From NCBI RefSeq assembly GCF_030463565.1, contig NC_134644.1, forward strand, positions 100,622,765 through 100,686,764: a DNA stretch of 64,000 nucleotides, in the 5' to 3' direction. The translations under genes were made by a program, and so were the position numbers. The notes under the pieces were generated by a model. The model did not search any database, was not told the origin of the DNA, and saw only the letters and a program-made list of their open reading frames with translations. Positions 1 through 13,170 of this stretch are shown piece after piece. The DNA comes from Pelecanus crispus. Lineage: Eukaryota; Chordata; Aves; Pelecaniformes; Pelecanidae. Every line of letters begins with the position of its first letter. Position 1 is the stretch's first letter.

Positions 1-1789
1 GCTCGATGTAATAGCTAACAACCAGTATTAACACCGTGCAGAACCACAGCTGTTGTGAGCAGCATGTGAGAGGACCCCGACTTGGCCAGAGTGTTGGTGT
101 GGAGCTGCGTCACTGCCTGATCACCACCAAAAAGCACCATTCAGATAAAAGGAGGCCTGGACAGTATCTGCCCAGCTCTAACTGATTAGACGATTCTGGT
201 TTGCACTGGAAAACCAAGGAAGCATAGATAGTTACCATACGGGGCTGGGGTCACACCTGAAAGCACTGCTAAATGAGACCTGACCTACATCTGCCCTCTC
301 CAATGGCTTAGCTATGTGCTGGGAGAACCAGGTAGTGTGATATGTGGAATGAAAAGTATTTATTATTATTCTTTAAACATCAAAGAAACACTGGCTGCAA
401 AATACAGCTAAAATCTATCTGCTCTTTCACACTCATGGAAATTAATTCTTTTTTTGGTTGTGCTTTCTTACACTGAAATAAAACTAGTAGGGGGTGGAGA
501 AACATGTTTTTCTTTGTGTATTAAAAATACAGTGGGCTAAATCCAGCTTTTCTTGCACTGCTCAGCATGACATCAATAGTATAATTCACATAAGTAACAC
601 TAGAAGGATCTGGCACTCAATCTTCTATACAGGTAAAACCAAATCCATATGTGAGTAGTGTGGTTCAGCAGAATACATTCTGCAACTACCCTTTCCATAC
701 ATCTGCCCTTGACGAGGATGGGATGTACTCATTGAAACTAGAGCATATAGTAGAAAAATTGCTCCATAAAAGGCAGTTCACTTCCATGTAGTCTCACTGA
801 AATTAATGGAAATTGCACATAAGCAAATGATAGAATATTTTGACTACAGCATCACAGGGAGAAATGTCTCATGAATGAGAGAGGAAGAGGTTTAACTCTC
901 CCAGTCAAAACACAGTATTTAATTTAAAGCAGTCACAATTCTAAAAGTATGTTAAAATTTGGGGGGTTTCCCTTGTTCATTTAAAACTGTGACATCTTTC
1001 CTTGTTGCTTTTCTAGAGAAAAATCCAGCTATGGATATTTACAAGAATGATTACTCAACACATTGTTACCAAATTATATATTTTCAGCTGAGAGCTAATG
1101 CAGAATTTGTTTACCAAGAATAAGTTTCCCTGGTGATGGTATCCTGCAAAAGCTCTTTGTGTCACACTTTTATCCATTCAGATATGTAAAGTCTTAGGAT
1201 GTAGGACAGAATATATCTCAGATTGACAGGTCTGCAATAACAGTAGAGTACACTCTATGTCTTCAGGTTTCAAGCCAATAGATATATCTTGTAGCATACA
1301 TCACGCCAACCTGGTGCAGTAGCAACACAGGAGCAAGTGTGAGCATCTAAAATGATGTTATTGTTTGAGACTGAACTACAGGCCTTGGATAATGTTGGCA
1401 TTAGCAATTTTTAAAACAGAAGAGGTCATATTCTGAGAGGTTAAATAACTGCAGTTGTTAAAGGGAGTGACTTATTTAAAATAACTTAGGGTCTCAAGTG
1501 TAAATGAGTTGGAATTAGTCTTCCAGGTGGTTTGTGCCATGTGAATTATTTAGGTTACAGAGGTTTAGTATCATTTTAGTTTTTATGATGAAAACTGCTG
1601 TACCAGATGCATATAGGCCAGAATTTGCCAGCCTGGAAAAGTGATGACAGAGTGGTGGTAACAGAAGTCTGTAAGCAGCAGTGGGAATGGAAAAAATTAG
1701 TAGGAAGTGATTATTTATGGTTCCTTGCAATACAAAAAATAGGGGTAATTAATTGAAGTTATCGGCAACTTAAAAAAAAGGAAGTTAAG
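1..1789. other. Intergenic sequence, no gene recognised
   Basis: AT-rich sequence with no long open frame. The only open frame of note is a 71-codon minus-strand frame with no recognisable motif, which I treat as chance. I see no repeat family I can name until the CR1 scrap that starts near 1,790. Confidence 0.6.
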
Positions 1790-1915
1790 TTTTATGAGAC
1801 TAAAATTAAACGCTGGAATCCATTGTTATAGGACAATTGTGGAGATCAAAGTAAAACTGGGTTTAGAAAGGAATTAGAAAAATTCAGGGAAGAAAATCCA
1901 TCAAACACAGGGATA
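1790..1915 (+). repeat. Old CR1-like LINE 3' fragment
   Basis: The stretch around 1,845-1,910 (a piece reading like 'actgggtttagaaaggaatt', then a piece like 'aattcagggaagaaaatcca') resembles the terminal ORF2 segment of ancient CR1/L3-type LINEs, which encodes the conserved '...F K x E L D K F ...' end of the protein. It is highly diverged and has no open frame. The assignment rests on word similarity to the family, supported by a comparable scrap at about 31.7 kb in this window. The exact ends are uncertain. Confidence 0.45.
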
Positions 1916-4900
1916 GAATTTCAGACAGGAAATACTTTGTTACTGAAACGGTACTTGAACACACTGTTCAATAAAGAAAATATATTTGCTATTTGTGACT
2001 AGATTATAACTGTTCCTAAAACTGCTTCACACTAGATATAGATACTTTTGTATCACACATTTTTATAGATCACCATTTTTATTATCTAATCGAAGATATT
2101 TCTTAAAATTGCCTTTTGGGGACAGCTTTTTTTTTTTTCCTTTCCTTCTACTTTTTTCATTTTTGCTACTGAATGTGAAGAGAAGAATATTTCTTATTCT
2201 TTCTTCCCCCTGATTTTTACCATTTTATTCCCTGTTTTCTTAGTTTTAGCGGGGGGAGGGGACGGTGTCTGGCAATTTGATTTTTTTCCGAAAATCTTTA
2301 ACTGGGTAAAAGCTAGCACAAGGCAATGAAACAGGGGTGGGGTTTTTGTTAGAAAACTGAAGGAAATCACGGTGGAAAAGAAATATAATGGTGCTGATGT
2401 CAGGGGAAAGTCCTAGCGGACCATTCCTAACTGTAGTTGGAAGAGAGATGCTTAAATCATAACTCAATCAGATGTTGACAGAGAAGGAGAGGAGAGACAG
2501 ACACAGTCAAAAAAGAATCCCCAGAGAAGATGATAAAAGTCTGTGGCTTGACAGGGTCCTGCTCTCAGCCTCTCGGCCTTTAAACCTCCCACACTGTAGC
2601 TAGTCATTAGTAAACAGATTGCTCAGAAGAGGCAGAGAAGGAACACGACAAGAAGAGGGCCACGGGAGCCAGAAACACCGTGATTAATGATGTTCTGCAG
2701 ACATGCAAAAGCAAATGCACTCCATGTTCACGGCATCAAACTCGGCTGCAGTCTAACAATGATTCCTTAATTGTTCTCTTGGCATACGGCACATGGCTCT
2801 TCTTCTAAAAATCATTTTATATTAAAATTCCTGGTAAACCTTTTATCCAGACCAGACTGAACTGAGCAGTGAAGCTCGTCCTGGGGAAAGAAAGAAATAA
2901 CTTTAAGCAAAATGGCTGGAGAAGTGGTGGAGAAGGGTCTGTCTGGAACAAAGACCAAGTATCATGCTGTAGCCAACTGTGCCACCTGAATCACTTGGGG
3001 AGTAGAGAAGTGAAAGAACAGTGTACTCCACACGTGCCCTGCCTAAGGAGGTCATCTTCCTGCCAGCAAAAATTTGCCTCTGGCAAGAGCAAAGTGTTCT
3101 CCCAAGGCAAGTGTGAAGGGTAAGGCTGGAAGCGGCAGGGCAGAACCTGAGGGGCTCTCCTGATCCCTAGCCAGTAGACCTACTCCTCTGATACCAAATC
3201 ACAACAACCCTGCTGCAGTGCTAGGTAGATCAAGGACTGCTTTCCTGCGCCAGGGCTGGGAGAAAGAATATAAAGGCTTAGTTTTACATTTACATTCACC
3301 CTTCCCCAAAACTAGAAACATAAAAAAAATCTCACATTTCTGCTGTCCTTTTGGCAGTCACATGCCACCAAGTCTGTTGACAGTTGGTACCCATGGCAGA
3401 AAATGAACTTTGTTGTTTTCCTGTCATGATCTTTGCCAGCATGGCTATCTCGCTGTAATTGTAAAGTATCTGGGTGGTTCCTTTTGGAAGAATAAACAGA
3501 TAGCCCCTATCACGCAGCCCTCAAATTGGGAGATATTTTTACCTTTTACTAGCCTAGCTCTTGGAGCTCCTAGCACCACAAGGTGCAATTCCAGTGAAGA
3601 ATTTTAACACAGAAAGCTCTAAAATATTCTGAAAACAATCTGGATGCAGAATAGTTAGTCAATAACTTAAGCTTTCAACTGAATGGTTATTCATTACATA
3701 TCTTCAGCTATTACAGCCCTGGTTAAAGAATAAAGAAAAAATTTACTTTTCAATCTGCTGTCTTCAGAAGAGGTTTGCTTGGAAGCACTTGGTTTTCTTC
3801 TGGGATATTTTGTCCAAAGATTGCTTTCAGGGTCTCTGTTCTATTGTTTCACTATGAAAGCTTTTCTCTAGAGTAGCTTTTCACTTTCTTAAAGCATAAT
3901 TTTGCATTTCTCTGCCCAAGATACAAAGGTTGAGTCTCTGGGATCTGATCACAGAAGTGACACCCAGTCACTCTGCCACTGGGGTTGGCTACAGCTGGCA
4001 TGGGATGGAGGAAACAAAGTACAGCTCTACCAGAAGTTGTGACCAAATGCTCATCTCAGAGGATGTGATTAATGGGAAGGCTGTAACCCTAGCAAAGCTG
4101 TAAATGCAAGTAGCTGCAGGCAGCAGAGGTGGTCTCTCTCCCTACAGTTAGACAGGAGCTGCTCACTTCTCTGCTTCTTTGAGGTGGATGCTTTGTTTTG
4201 GCACCTGCTTTCCTCTTGGACTGAACAGGCATTCAGGATTGACTTTCCAGGCACACTGCAAGATCTGCCTAAGCTTTGGGAGGGCTGTGATAGAGTCTGG
4301 AATTTACTGGTGAAGGTAGTTACAGTTTGGGATTGATTTAATCTCAGGCTCGTTGGTTTCTTATACTCATTTGCGATAGAATAAAGCAGATGGTTTTTTC
4401 ATCCATGCTGTTTAGAAAAGCACTTACAACCCAGAAAAGATCCATTTTCTTATTAATGGAAAAAGGTAAATAATTGATCAAAAGGCCAAATTTACAATCT
4501 GTAAAGCAGCATTTGCAGAACAAAGTGAAATACCAACCAGTCTTGCTACAGACATCAATTTTCCATCCAGCACCCCTTAATGAAAATAAAATCCAGTGGC
4601 CACTTCTAACTTATCAAATGGTAACTCGGAACTGCAATCAGTGGTTCTAACTGCATAGCACCTGGTGGCACACAAAGCATTTATCTGAGATGTGTCAGCA
4701 GAACCTTTCATTTAACACGCACGCACACAGGGTAGAAAGCATTCGTTAAACAAGTAAGAGTAGAAATGGGAAGATTTATTCTGGAGACTGTTGAAAGTCT
4801 AACAGGAAAGCAGATTTTATTCTTATCAGCTGGGAAAAAAATTGCAAAATATAATCTTGTTTTGCCTCACTTGCATTTTGCTCTTTCTTTTTGTTTTTAA

Positions 4901-7298
4901 GATGATACCGGCTCTGACTTCTGTGCAACTTTTTCATTTGTTTCACTGTCCAGTTTTTCAGAAATTCTTTCACTGGCAGCTACCTTTACGACACTTTCAT
5001 TTTCAGAGTTGATGTTTAAAATCTATTCTGTGGCACCAATAGAATTAGTGGCATGCTGACTGCTACTCCTTCTGTTTTTCAATACACTATCAGATAAATT
5101 TTACAGTCCAAACAGAGCATATGGAGCTAAGTGGATCTTTTTACAGCAGACTGGAAGAAATATATTGCTAGCAATGTTACTGTGACAATATATATACATA
5201 TATATACTGTAATATTAAAGCTATGTTTTAAACTGAGAGTAGTTTGTAATCAAGACCAAAGGTAAATGTAAAAAATCAGTGAATGTTAGTTGTATGTAAT
5301 TTGAACCTCTGCAAAGTAGTTCTTAGATTATGCACAACGCAATTGCAAAATGCAAAAGACAATCACTAGAATCAATAAGGGCTCATTTGAAAATTTTGTT
5401 CCTACTACTTTGGCAAGTACTGCCATCAGCAAAAGCAAAAGCAGGACCCAGTGTGCCTCAATGTGCAGTTCATTGCACTGCAGTGTTCACAGCATCACGT
5501 GCCTATCCATGTCCAGATCAGCATAATAATCTTGAGTGTAGGGAAAGCTCCAGCACCGTTGGTTGGATTCCATTTTTGCCTTAAATGTGGTGGGCAAGGA
5601 TATGCATTTAAGATGTACACTTGCCAGTGACTGACTGCACACTGATACCAGTGAGAGAGGCATGGGCTGTACAAACTGGAGGTGACCTCCAAACACTGCC
5701 ATAGGACTGCTATACACTGGTGGCATTCTGCTGAGGTCACTGATGGTATATACCCTCATTGGTACCAGTATAAGAAAGATGAGAATCACCTTCGCTATAA
5801 ACAAGAAACTCAGGTCGTGAGTTTACAAGTTTAAAAAAAAAGGAGGAAAAAGGACTGGAGTCCCCAGTCTGGCTTTGCCATGCTGAGAATGGATTGAAAT
5901 TTCACTTACAATGCAGACCTTCCCCATTCTGCCACAAGCCTGATGGCCTCTTGATGCCAAATACTGTTCTCAGCGGTTTACCAACCCTCAAAGTATACTA
6001 AGACTGAAAGCATTTGGCTGTGCATCTGAACATCACAAGGATCTATAAAATTTCCAGCCTTTTCAACTGTTAATCTAATTCCTATGTGCTAGGGTGAAAA
6101 TAGACCTGCAAGTCATGTTTCAGTGCCTGAGTGATTCCTACTCCAAGCAGCAAATTGGTCTTAGGCTGGTAAATTTTCCACTCTAAAAGGTCAAAGTTTG
6201 AGGGTAGAGAGGGCAGCATTGACTTTCTGGTATTTTTCATGCTGAATGGGAGATGACCCTTAGGAATTTTTAGAAAGCCCTTTTAAGCCTTGAAGCTATG
6301 CCAGTGTACAGCTGACAGGTGGAGAATGGTAAGGAGTAAATGCCATGATGGCAGATAGCAAAGACAGACACATCAGAATGACGACATTTGGCAGCCATGT
6401 GCTGAATCCTGAGTGGTATTGTGCAGTAAAATGAGATGCTCACCATATAGACACAGGAGATGTCAACTCAGGACAATTGTCTATGGTGTGTGGTTACCCT
6501 CAGTACACATAACAAGCTTCAGATGTAAAAACTATAGTCTTGCAGTCATTGCAGGGGTGGGATTTCAGTTAATTTTCAGTACAGATCATACAGTTAACTG
6601 GAAGCAAACATTGATTACTTGGGGTGAGCCAAATTTCTTGATGGTATCATATCAAGTCTGTTGGCATGGTCCTGGTACCTTACGAGACCAGTGGAACTGA
6701 TGCAGCTCAAGGCTGATGGAGCTCCTTCCTTATAAAAGAAGCAATACAGGCAGTTCTGGCAATCAATACGTCCCTGTCCTGCCAAGTTCTTCTGATGCCA
6801 TTTCATATTCATAATGCCCAGATGACTTTCTGGAGCTTTTTTGAATATCCAGGCTAGGAAGGGATGCTGAAAAGATGGTCTGTTGAGTACAAGCAAAGTG
6901 AGATCTGTCTCAACATGGAGAAATTATCTACTTTATGTGATGAATTGTTGTGTTTTGAAACCAATATCACTCTAAAGTTTTGTTTCATCTTATTAGAATA
7001 TGTATTTATCTGCAGAAAATCTTATCTACCTGTGCCATGAGGACTGTGTTCAAACACACAGCTGATCATTCTTCTTTCTTAAAATGCTTTCAGTGGTTCC
7101 TAGGTCAGACAGCTGAATTATTTAATTCATTTCTTGATGAAACAAGAATAATTTTGATCACAGCTAAACAGGGCTGTTTCAAAATACCAGGCAGTAACTA
7201 AGAACTATACAATGAGGAATTGCTTCTACATTATTTAAATATGCTTTAAAATATTTTTATTCTTTTTTACCTCAGCCCTGGACAGAGATGAGAGGACC
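1916..7298. other. Intergenic sequence, no gene recognised
   Basis: About 5.4 kb without a supportable gene. Open frames are short (105 codons at most, minus strand, 5487-5804) and show no domain motif or splice context. There is a small alternating TA/CA tract near 5,189-5,208 and homopolymer runs such as the T run near 2,128. No named mobile element was recognised. Confidence 0.55.
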
Positions 7299-7438
7299 AG
7301 CCGGGTTAGCTCAGTTGGTTAGAACATGGTGCTAATAACGCCAAGTTCACAGGTTCAATCTCTGCTTACTGCAGGGGGGTTGGGCTCGATGATCTCTCAA
7401 GGTCCCTTCCAACCCAAAGCATTCTATGATTCTATGAC
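7299..7438 (+). mobile_element. tRNA-Ile-derived SINE with CR1 tail (TguSINE1-like)
   Basis: The 5' half (about 7299-7370) closely resembles a tRNA-Ile(AAU) gene. It has a box A motif TAGCTCAGTTGG at 7307-7318, a GCTAATAACGCC anticodon-arm segment near 7331, and a box B motif GGTTCAATCTC at 7352-7362. The 3' half (about 7379-7438) is the 3' end of a CR1 LINE and ends in two ATTCTATG-type repeats, which are the signal used by CR1 reverse transcriptase. A tRNA head joined directly to a CR1 tail is the architecture of TguSINE1, described from passerine birds. The head has drifted from a functional tRNA (box B altered, 3' acceptor strand absent), so this is a retroposed copy and not a working tRNA gene. 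I did not find clear target-site duplications. Confidence 0.85.
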
Positions 7439-8160
7439 TATCCAGAAATCAGTTCTAATTGTTGATGATCAGTACTGTCGCTTTGTGCAAGCTGAAAATG
7501 GGAGGAACTGCTTAAATTTACATCACTGATACAAAGTTCCCCTGGGGGGACATTGTTTCTGCCATTTTCTGCCTGGACCACTGTTAGAGCGGTATTACTA
7601 TGGCCAGGCAATAGCAGAAGTTGTGAGGTACAGAATTACTTCAGGCACTTCATAGCAGTGGAGTTCATTTCTGCAAAGAAAAACCAGATTATACGTATCT
7701 TAACAGTGTGAATCATTAGTGTGCACTCACCCCTTGATCATACAGAAGAATACTCCGTAGGACTGTTATCTACACTTTATTGAATCTGTACATTTTCTTT
7801 GGGAAGTGTTAAAAAAATGGATTTCTACCTACACTATGAAACTTACTGAAGGAATTCTGGCGCATAATGATTACATAACAAGTTCCTTACTTAAAAGGAC
7901 TATGCAGGCCCTTTCCTGCGGATTTCTTCCACATTCTGACTTTTAAGTGATCTTTGATAACCTGCCTTGAAAATGAGAACTTATTATATGATAGTTTTGA
8001 TTTTCAGCACTGTACAGTACTGTTATTGTTGGCTATCCACTGAAAGGGCAACACAGCAGGGTGCAAGAATCCAGGAAATTTCTGGAGTTTAGATACAATT
8101 CTTTAATACAGATGCTGGATGGGTCAAGCATTGGAGGTGCCGCTGTTGGATTCCTCTACT
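7439..8160. other. Intergenic sequence, nothing recognised
   Basis: About 0.7 kb of AT-rich sequence between the SINE and a degraded CR1 copy. No open frame, RNA gene or repeat family could be supported. Confidence 0.55.
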
Positions 8161-9240
8161 TGTGGATAAGGAAGTACTGGTTGAAGATGTGATACTCAGT
8201 GACAATCTTGGCTGTGATTACCATGAGAGGATAGAGCTTGAGATCCCTTCAAGATGGGCAAGAAGGGGGAAACTGGGCAGCTCCCTGCTACTCAGCCTAA
8301 CCTCAGTCTCCAGGAAGTCTATGGAGCAAGTCTTCCTGGAAACCACATCCAAGGACATGAAGGCCTACCATGTAGTATTCCACAATATCTTTCTAGGCAG
8401 TCAGTGAGACATAGGCTAGAGAAGCAGACTACTAGGTGGTGGAATAATGGCTGGATTACCAGGCTCCAAGGTTTGTGATCAATGGTACAAAGTCCAGCTG
8501 ATGGGCAGTCACTAGGTGTGTCCCACAGGAGGGACCTGAGGCCAGTACCAGGATGAATACTGGTTAATGCCTACTAAAGACCTGGGCAAGGAGACCGCAT
8601 GTACCCTCAGCAAGTTTGCAGCTGACAGCACATTGGTGGGCAGCAGATGGGGAGGTGGGGGAAGGCAGTCAATGCACTGGAGGGCAGGGCAGCCATTCGT
8701 ATGAGCCTCAACAGGCTGCCAGAAACGTCATGAAGCTCAAGAGAGAAAAGTGCAGAGTCCTGGGGCTCTGCAATGCAGGTGCTGCACAGTCCTGGCCCTG
8801 GGGCTAGGCTGTCTGGGGAGAAGCTCTGCAGGAAAGAACTTTCAGGTCCTGGTGGCAGCAAGTGAAACAGGCATGAGTAGTGAGCCCATGTTATGATGGA
8901 GGATCATCCCTTACTGGGCAGTATTATTGCACCATGGCCAAGTCAAGGGAAGGGTTTCTTGCCCTCTGCTTGGGACTTGTAAGACTATGCTTGGACAACT
9001 GTGTCTGGCTTTCAGCTCCTCAGTACAGAGAGAAAAGCAAAAAACTGAGAAAGTCTCACAAAAGGACACCAGGATGGTTAAGGTGACATACAGACAGAGG
9101 CAAGGGACCTGTGTTTATTTGGCTTGATGAAAAGAAGGCTACAGGAGGATCTAACTTCAGTCTTCAGTTACAGAGAAGGCAGCTCCACACTCTTTCGGAG
9201 GTGCACAGGGAGAGGCTGAGAGTCTATAAATTAGTTGCAG
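8161..9240 (+). mobile_element. Degraded CR1 LINE fragment with internal deletion
   Basis: Plus-strand remains of CR1 ORF2. Around 8,195-8,245 a diverged frame gives a 'C D Y H E R I E L E I' run, corresponding to the end of the endonuclease domain (SDH..VEF motif). At about 8,462-8,535 the text matches the RT segment just before and through the GVPQG motif. At about 8,606-8,640 'ctcagcaagtttgcagctga' matches the FADD active-site region, with the first Asp codon changed. From about 8,965 to 9,150 it matches the conserved C-terminal segment that is intact in the copy at 23.1 kb. Several hundred bases between the endonuclease and late RT are missing, and the frame is broken by many indels and stops. 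This is an old, inactive copy. Confidence 0.75.
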
Positions 9241-11169
9241 GAAAAAGGAGACAGGAATGAAACTGTATCTGCTATTTCTAAACCACTAGTGACACCTAGT
9301 TTCCAAGAAAAATACTGGCAGCTACATTAGCACTGCAACTTAGAAAAATGCATCAGATTGTGTTTACAGTGCTGCCGATTCAGTAATTTGAAGGTGCTGG
9401 ATAGCATAACCCCAAACTAATAGATCCTGATAATAAAAATACGTTCATTAGAACTCTGCTCCAATAAAGGACACAGAGCTTGCAGGTGTGGTCTCTCAGT
9501 AGAAGGCACTGATGTTGTAACATACCAGAGATATTTCCATGTCTGCGTCTGTGCTGTCAGGCTAAATCATTCATTTCTCTTTAAGGACTGATTCCCTGAT
9601 TGTCCACACACTCTACATATTGATGTGCACTGAGACAACCTTTGGGGTGCTACCATCTGGCTCCTCAGGTGGGAAATTTTGGACTTGAAGGGGAAGCAGC
9701 TTACTCATGTGCAACTCCTACTCTCGCAGGCAAAAGAGATGCAATCGAGCTAGGTCTGGCTTGAGCTGCTCTGCTTACAGTACTCCAAAGACACTAGAGT
9801 ACTGCAAAGGCCGTGAGCCTCCTTTCCCTCACTCTGGCCCCGTTCAAGTTAAAAGAAAAGCAAAGTGAATGGCCACTCTGGGCCCTGGAGGACTGTCCAG
9901 GAACAGTTAGGTGCTCCTTTTTGGGACAAAAGCAAATCTCTGGCAAGCACATTGTTTTGGAAATTCTGTTCATTGGGGACAGAAAGTCACAGGTATGTGA
10001 CACAGCATACAGGTTCTGACCGCCAGAAGAGGGGAAATGTCAGATGGCAATGCCTTTGGGCAGCCAGTCTCCCAGAATTGATAGAGCACTATCAGCTACA
10101 GCATCCTTACCTTGCTTCCAAACTTTCCTGCCTCCTGCTCACCGTCTCCCAGGAGAAATAAGAATCGCACTTCCATAGAAATGAGGGGCATTTACCCTAA
10201 CTGCGCAGCAGCTGTCACAACCAGATGTGACAGGATAGGAGAATCACCTAGCGACAAAGCATATGGTGCCCTGGACCACTACCAGACAATGACAGCGTGT
10301 CTGGCAACAACTTTATAATCAGCAGATGTCTGAAGAAACATGGACTTTCCACTGCATTCACAGCCAACTCGCACAACTGCTTATCCATGACCAACTCTGA
10401 CTACATTTTGAGTCAGATATGACAAAACGATGCCACAGAAAACAAGTACAGAAGAGGAGCATGTCACTAATAACAACTGGCAAAATGACTGTGCTTGAGT
10501 CATGTTCCTGAAGATATTGCAAGAGCAAACTAAGAACCCCTACTGCCTACGCAATCTTACTTTCTATATACCCTCTCCTCATTTATTGTTCATTCCTCAA
10601 AAAGCTCAAAAATACAGTTTTGAGGTGAACAAATAAACATCCCTGGGGAACAGCCACCTAGCACTCTGGCAATTCTCAGGTGTGCTTTCAGTGTAAGGAA
10701 GAGAGGAGAGCTAGTATGCATCAAAAAATACATGGATTTTATTTATGAACACCTCATACATCTGGTAAAACTGTGGCTACTGAAGTAATTGATGTTTTTG
10801 ACAACATAACTGACAGCTAGCATGTAGAAGATATAGCTGATGGCTGCGTAGGAACAATTTTAATAGTAGAATTTTCCATCCCACTCTGCCTGCTCATTGA
10901 TCAGCAGGAGTTTGGGGGTAAGCACACTCCAGCAGACAAGAAGTACCCTCTGCACTGAAGGATCACACAAGTTAACCTGAGGTGCTCTACATGATAGGAA
11001 AGTAATGTTGTGTAGCTAGACAACCTATCATGTTATGCAGATCCAACTGACACAAACCAAGCAAACTAAGCCCTACAGTGTAGATTTGTACTTGAACTTG
11101 TACAAGTACAATGTTGTACAAGTATATTGCTCAGCAAATGTGAATAGTAGAGTATATAGACATAGTCTA
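9241..11169. other. Intergenic sequence, no gene recognised
   Basis: About 1.9 kb. Overlapping short open frames near 9.8-10.3 kb (98 codons at most) have no recognisable motif and no splice structure. No mobile element was recognised. Confidence 0.5.
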
Positions 11170-11745
11170 GAGCACTACTCCACCATCCTCCTGCTCAAAG
11201 CAGGGTCACATATGAGGTCAGACCAGGGTGGTCAGGGCTTTATCCATCCAAGTCTTGAAAATCTCCAAGGATGGAGACTGCACAGCCTTTCTGGGCAACC
11301 TGTTCCATTGTCTGACTGTCCTTATGGTGAAAAAAATTTTTCTTTATATCTAGTTGGAGCCTTTCATTTCAGTTTATGACTATCGCTTGTCAGCCTCTCA
11401 TCATGCATATCCACGAATGGCTCCGTTTTCTCAGTAACCTCCTTATAGGTATTGGAAAGCTGCCATTAGGTTGCCCCAAAGCCTTTGCTTCTCCAGGTTA
11501 AACAAGCCCATTTTCCTCTGTCTCTCCTTCTGGGTTCTGTGCTCCAACCATCTGACCATCCTGGTGGCCTTCTGCTGGACTTGCTCAAGCTTATAAATAT
11601 TTTTCTTATACTAGGGGACACGAAACCTGAATACATTATTCCAGATGTGGTTTAATGAGTACCGAGTAAAGGTGAATAAGCGTTTCTCTCAACTCTCTGG
11701 CTATGCTCGTGGTAGTACAGCACAATATGCTGGCAGCCACTATCT
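11170..11745 (-). mobile_element. CR1 LINE 3' fragment, reverse orientation
   Basis: Read on the minus strand, this is the last part of CR1 ORF2 plus 3' region. On the plus strand the landmarks are 'ctgctcaaagcagggtcaca' near 11,190, 'ctccaaggatggagactgca' near 11,264, 'ctgggcaacctgttccattg' near 11,291 and the segment ending '...gagtaccgagtaaagg' near 11,680, with weaker similarity to about 11,745. It is more diverged than the copies at 13.2 and 23.1 kb and belongs to a different, older subfamily. No intact open frame remains. The right-hand limit is approximate. Confidence 0.85.
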
Positions 11746-12372
11746 CTAAAATCATGAGCTGAGTACACAGTAACAAAAATACAGTGTCTGCTTCCTACAG
11801 TTCAATGCTTTCTGGGACATCATGTCCTCTACTGGATCACAAAGGTGAATCAGCCCATTTCCTTTGATTTAAAGTCAAATTTAAATTTGCATTTTTAGAA
11901 ATTTCAAGAAGGTTCTTCACACAGTATGTCAATACATTGCAGAGTTTTCCTTTTCCTTGCAAAGATAACATTATTTATTGTTAGGAATGCACTTTATTAC
12001 TTTTATGCTGTGACTAAGAGCTATATACTCTCTAGGGCACATATTAATGATCCATTAATATATTGCTCAGATGTTTAAAATTACTCAGCCTGTTTCATGC
12101 CTTTCTGCACACCTGAGTTAATACATACCCTGGAGTGCTTTCTCACCTGGTTACAGCACTCTTTCTACTAAGGAAAACTGGGACTTGATTGCATCCATAT
12201 ATTAATCACAGTGTATGTTTACATAGTATGACTTCACTCAATAGTGTAATGATGAAGAAGCTGGATGTACATAGCTGTCTGGCTGGATGCCTGACTTAGG
12301 AAAAAGGGAAGGTTTTCTACAAACATCTTTACATCTCCACAGAGGGCCAAAGAAATCACAGAAATGCTAGAG

Positions 12373-12388
12373 ATATATATATATATAT
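12373..12388. repeat. (AT)n microsatellite
   Basis: Eight uninterrupted AT units seen directly in the sequence. Confidence 0.9.
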
Positions 12389-12685
12389 TAGATTGTAAAA
12401 TCTATCTTTCTGCATAGAACATGGGAATGTCTTGCTGGATCATATATACATATCTCAGTAAGTGGTTTTTCATTAATCTCCTATGTAGCAAATAATTTCT
12501 GCCTTTAATGAATTACATTAAAAGGTGAAGTGCTTAGTGGCAGGAACTCATGAAAAAGAAGCATTATTCACCCCGAGGTTCTTGGCTCCAGTAGGCAGCT
12601 CCTGTAAGTGACTTCAATGGGCTGCCTCCTTCCATTCAAGCTTTCTTTTGTTCTCTGCCTTCAGGACTTCACACTGATTCAACTC

Positions 12686-12710
12686 ATTTATTTATTTATT
12701 TATTCATTTA
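12686..12710. repeat. (TTTA)n microsatellite
   Basis: About six TTTA-type units with one interruption (a C), seen directly. Confidence 0.85.
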
Positions 12711-13121
12711 TAATTTCTGCCAGGGATATGCCCTCTTGTTATACAGGTAACAAATGGGTTTTAATGTTTCTGAAGAAATGACCCAGATGAATTACCACCT
12801 CTCAGTCAGGAATCATTTTACAGCTATATTTCAGGGACTTCTTCTTGTGTTTCTCCATTTTTCTTGCCCTTATTGGGATATAGAATTAGGATTGATCATT
12901 TACACAGAATTGGGTCGTGAGACGCAGAAGCATATTGGGAGAGATGGAAAAATATTTTTAAGTATGAAACTTCAGAAACTGTTATACCGGATAGACTGGA
13001 CACTTGGAACAATAAAAAAGAACTGATATCCCAGTGGTGTATTTCTGAGAGCCAGGTAGTACGCTGACTAACACAAATTCACAGACAGGAAACAAGACTA
13101 CAGAAACCTTATTTCTCCTTT

Positions 13122-13170
13122 AATACTATTGATAATAGTATTGTTATCTAATACTATTACTATACTAATA
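13122..13170. repeat. AT-rich inverted and direct repeat at a CR1 5' junction
   Basis: AATACTATT (13122-13130) and its complement AATAGTATT (13134-13142) form a 9-bp perfect stem with a 3-base loop. The word AATACTATT recurs at 13150-13158, and a partial TAATACT occurs at the CR1 boundary near 13,171. The run ends exactly where CR1 homology begins. Confidence 0.75.

Larger units (their letters stand above)
11746..13121. other. Intergenic sequence with simple repeats
   Basis: No gene recognised. It holds an (AT)8 microsatellite at 12373-12388 and a TTTA-type tetranucleotide run at about 12686-12710. A 90-codon plus-strand frame at 12754-13026 has no family motif and I do not call it a gene. 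Confidence 0.55.

Noticed and set aside
5487-5804. Minus-strand 105-codon frame with a signal-peptide-like start
   Set aside because: The hydrophobic start is suggestive, but no domain, splice context or promoter is visible, and an overlapping second frame is equally open. Likely chance.
7299-7372. A functional tRNA-Ile gene
   Set aside because: Box A and the anticodon arm are recognisable, but the 3' acceptor strand is missing and the sequence passes directly into a CR1 tail. It is a SINE.
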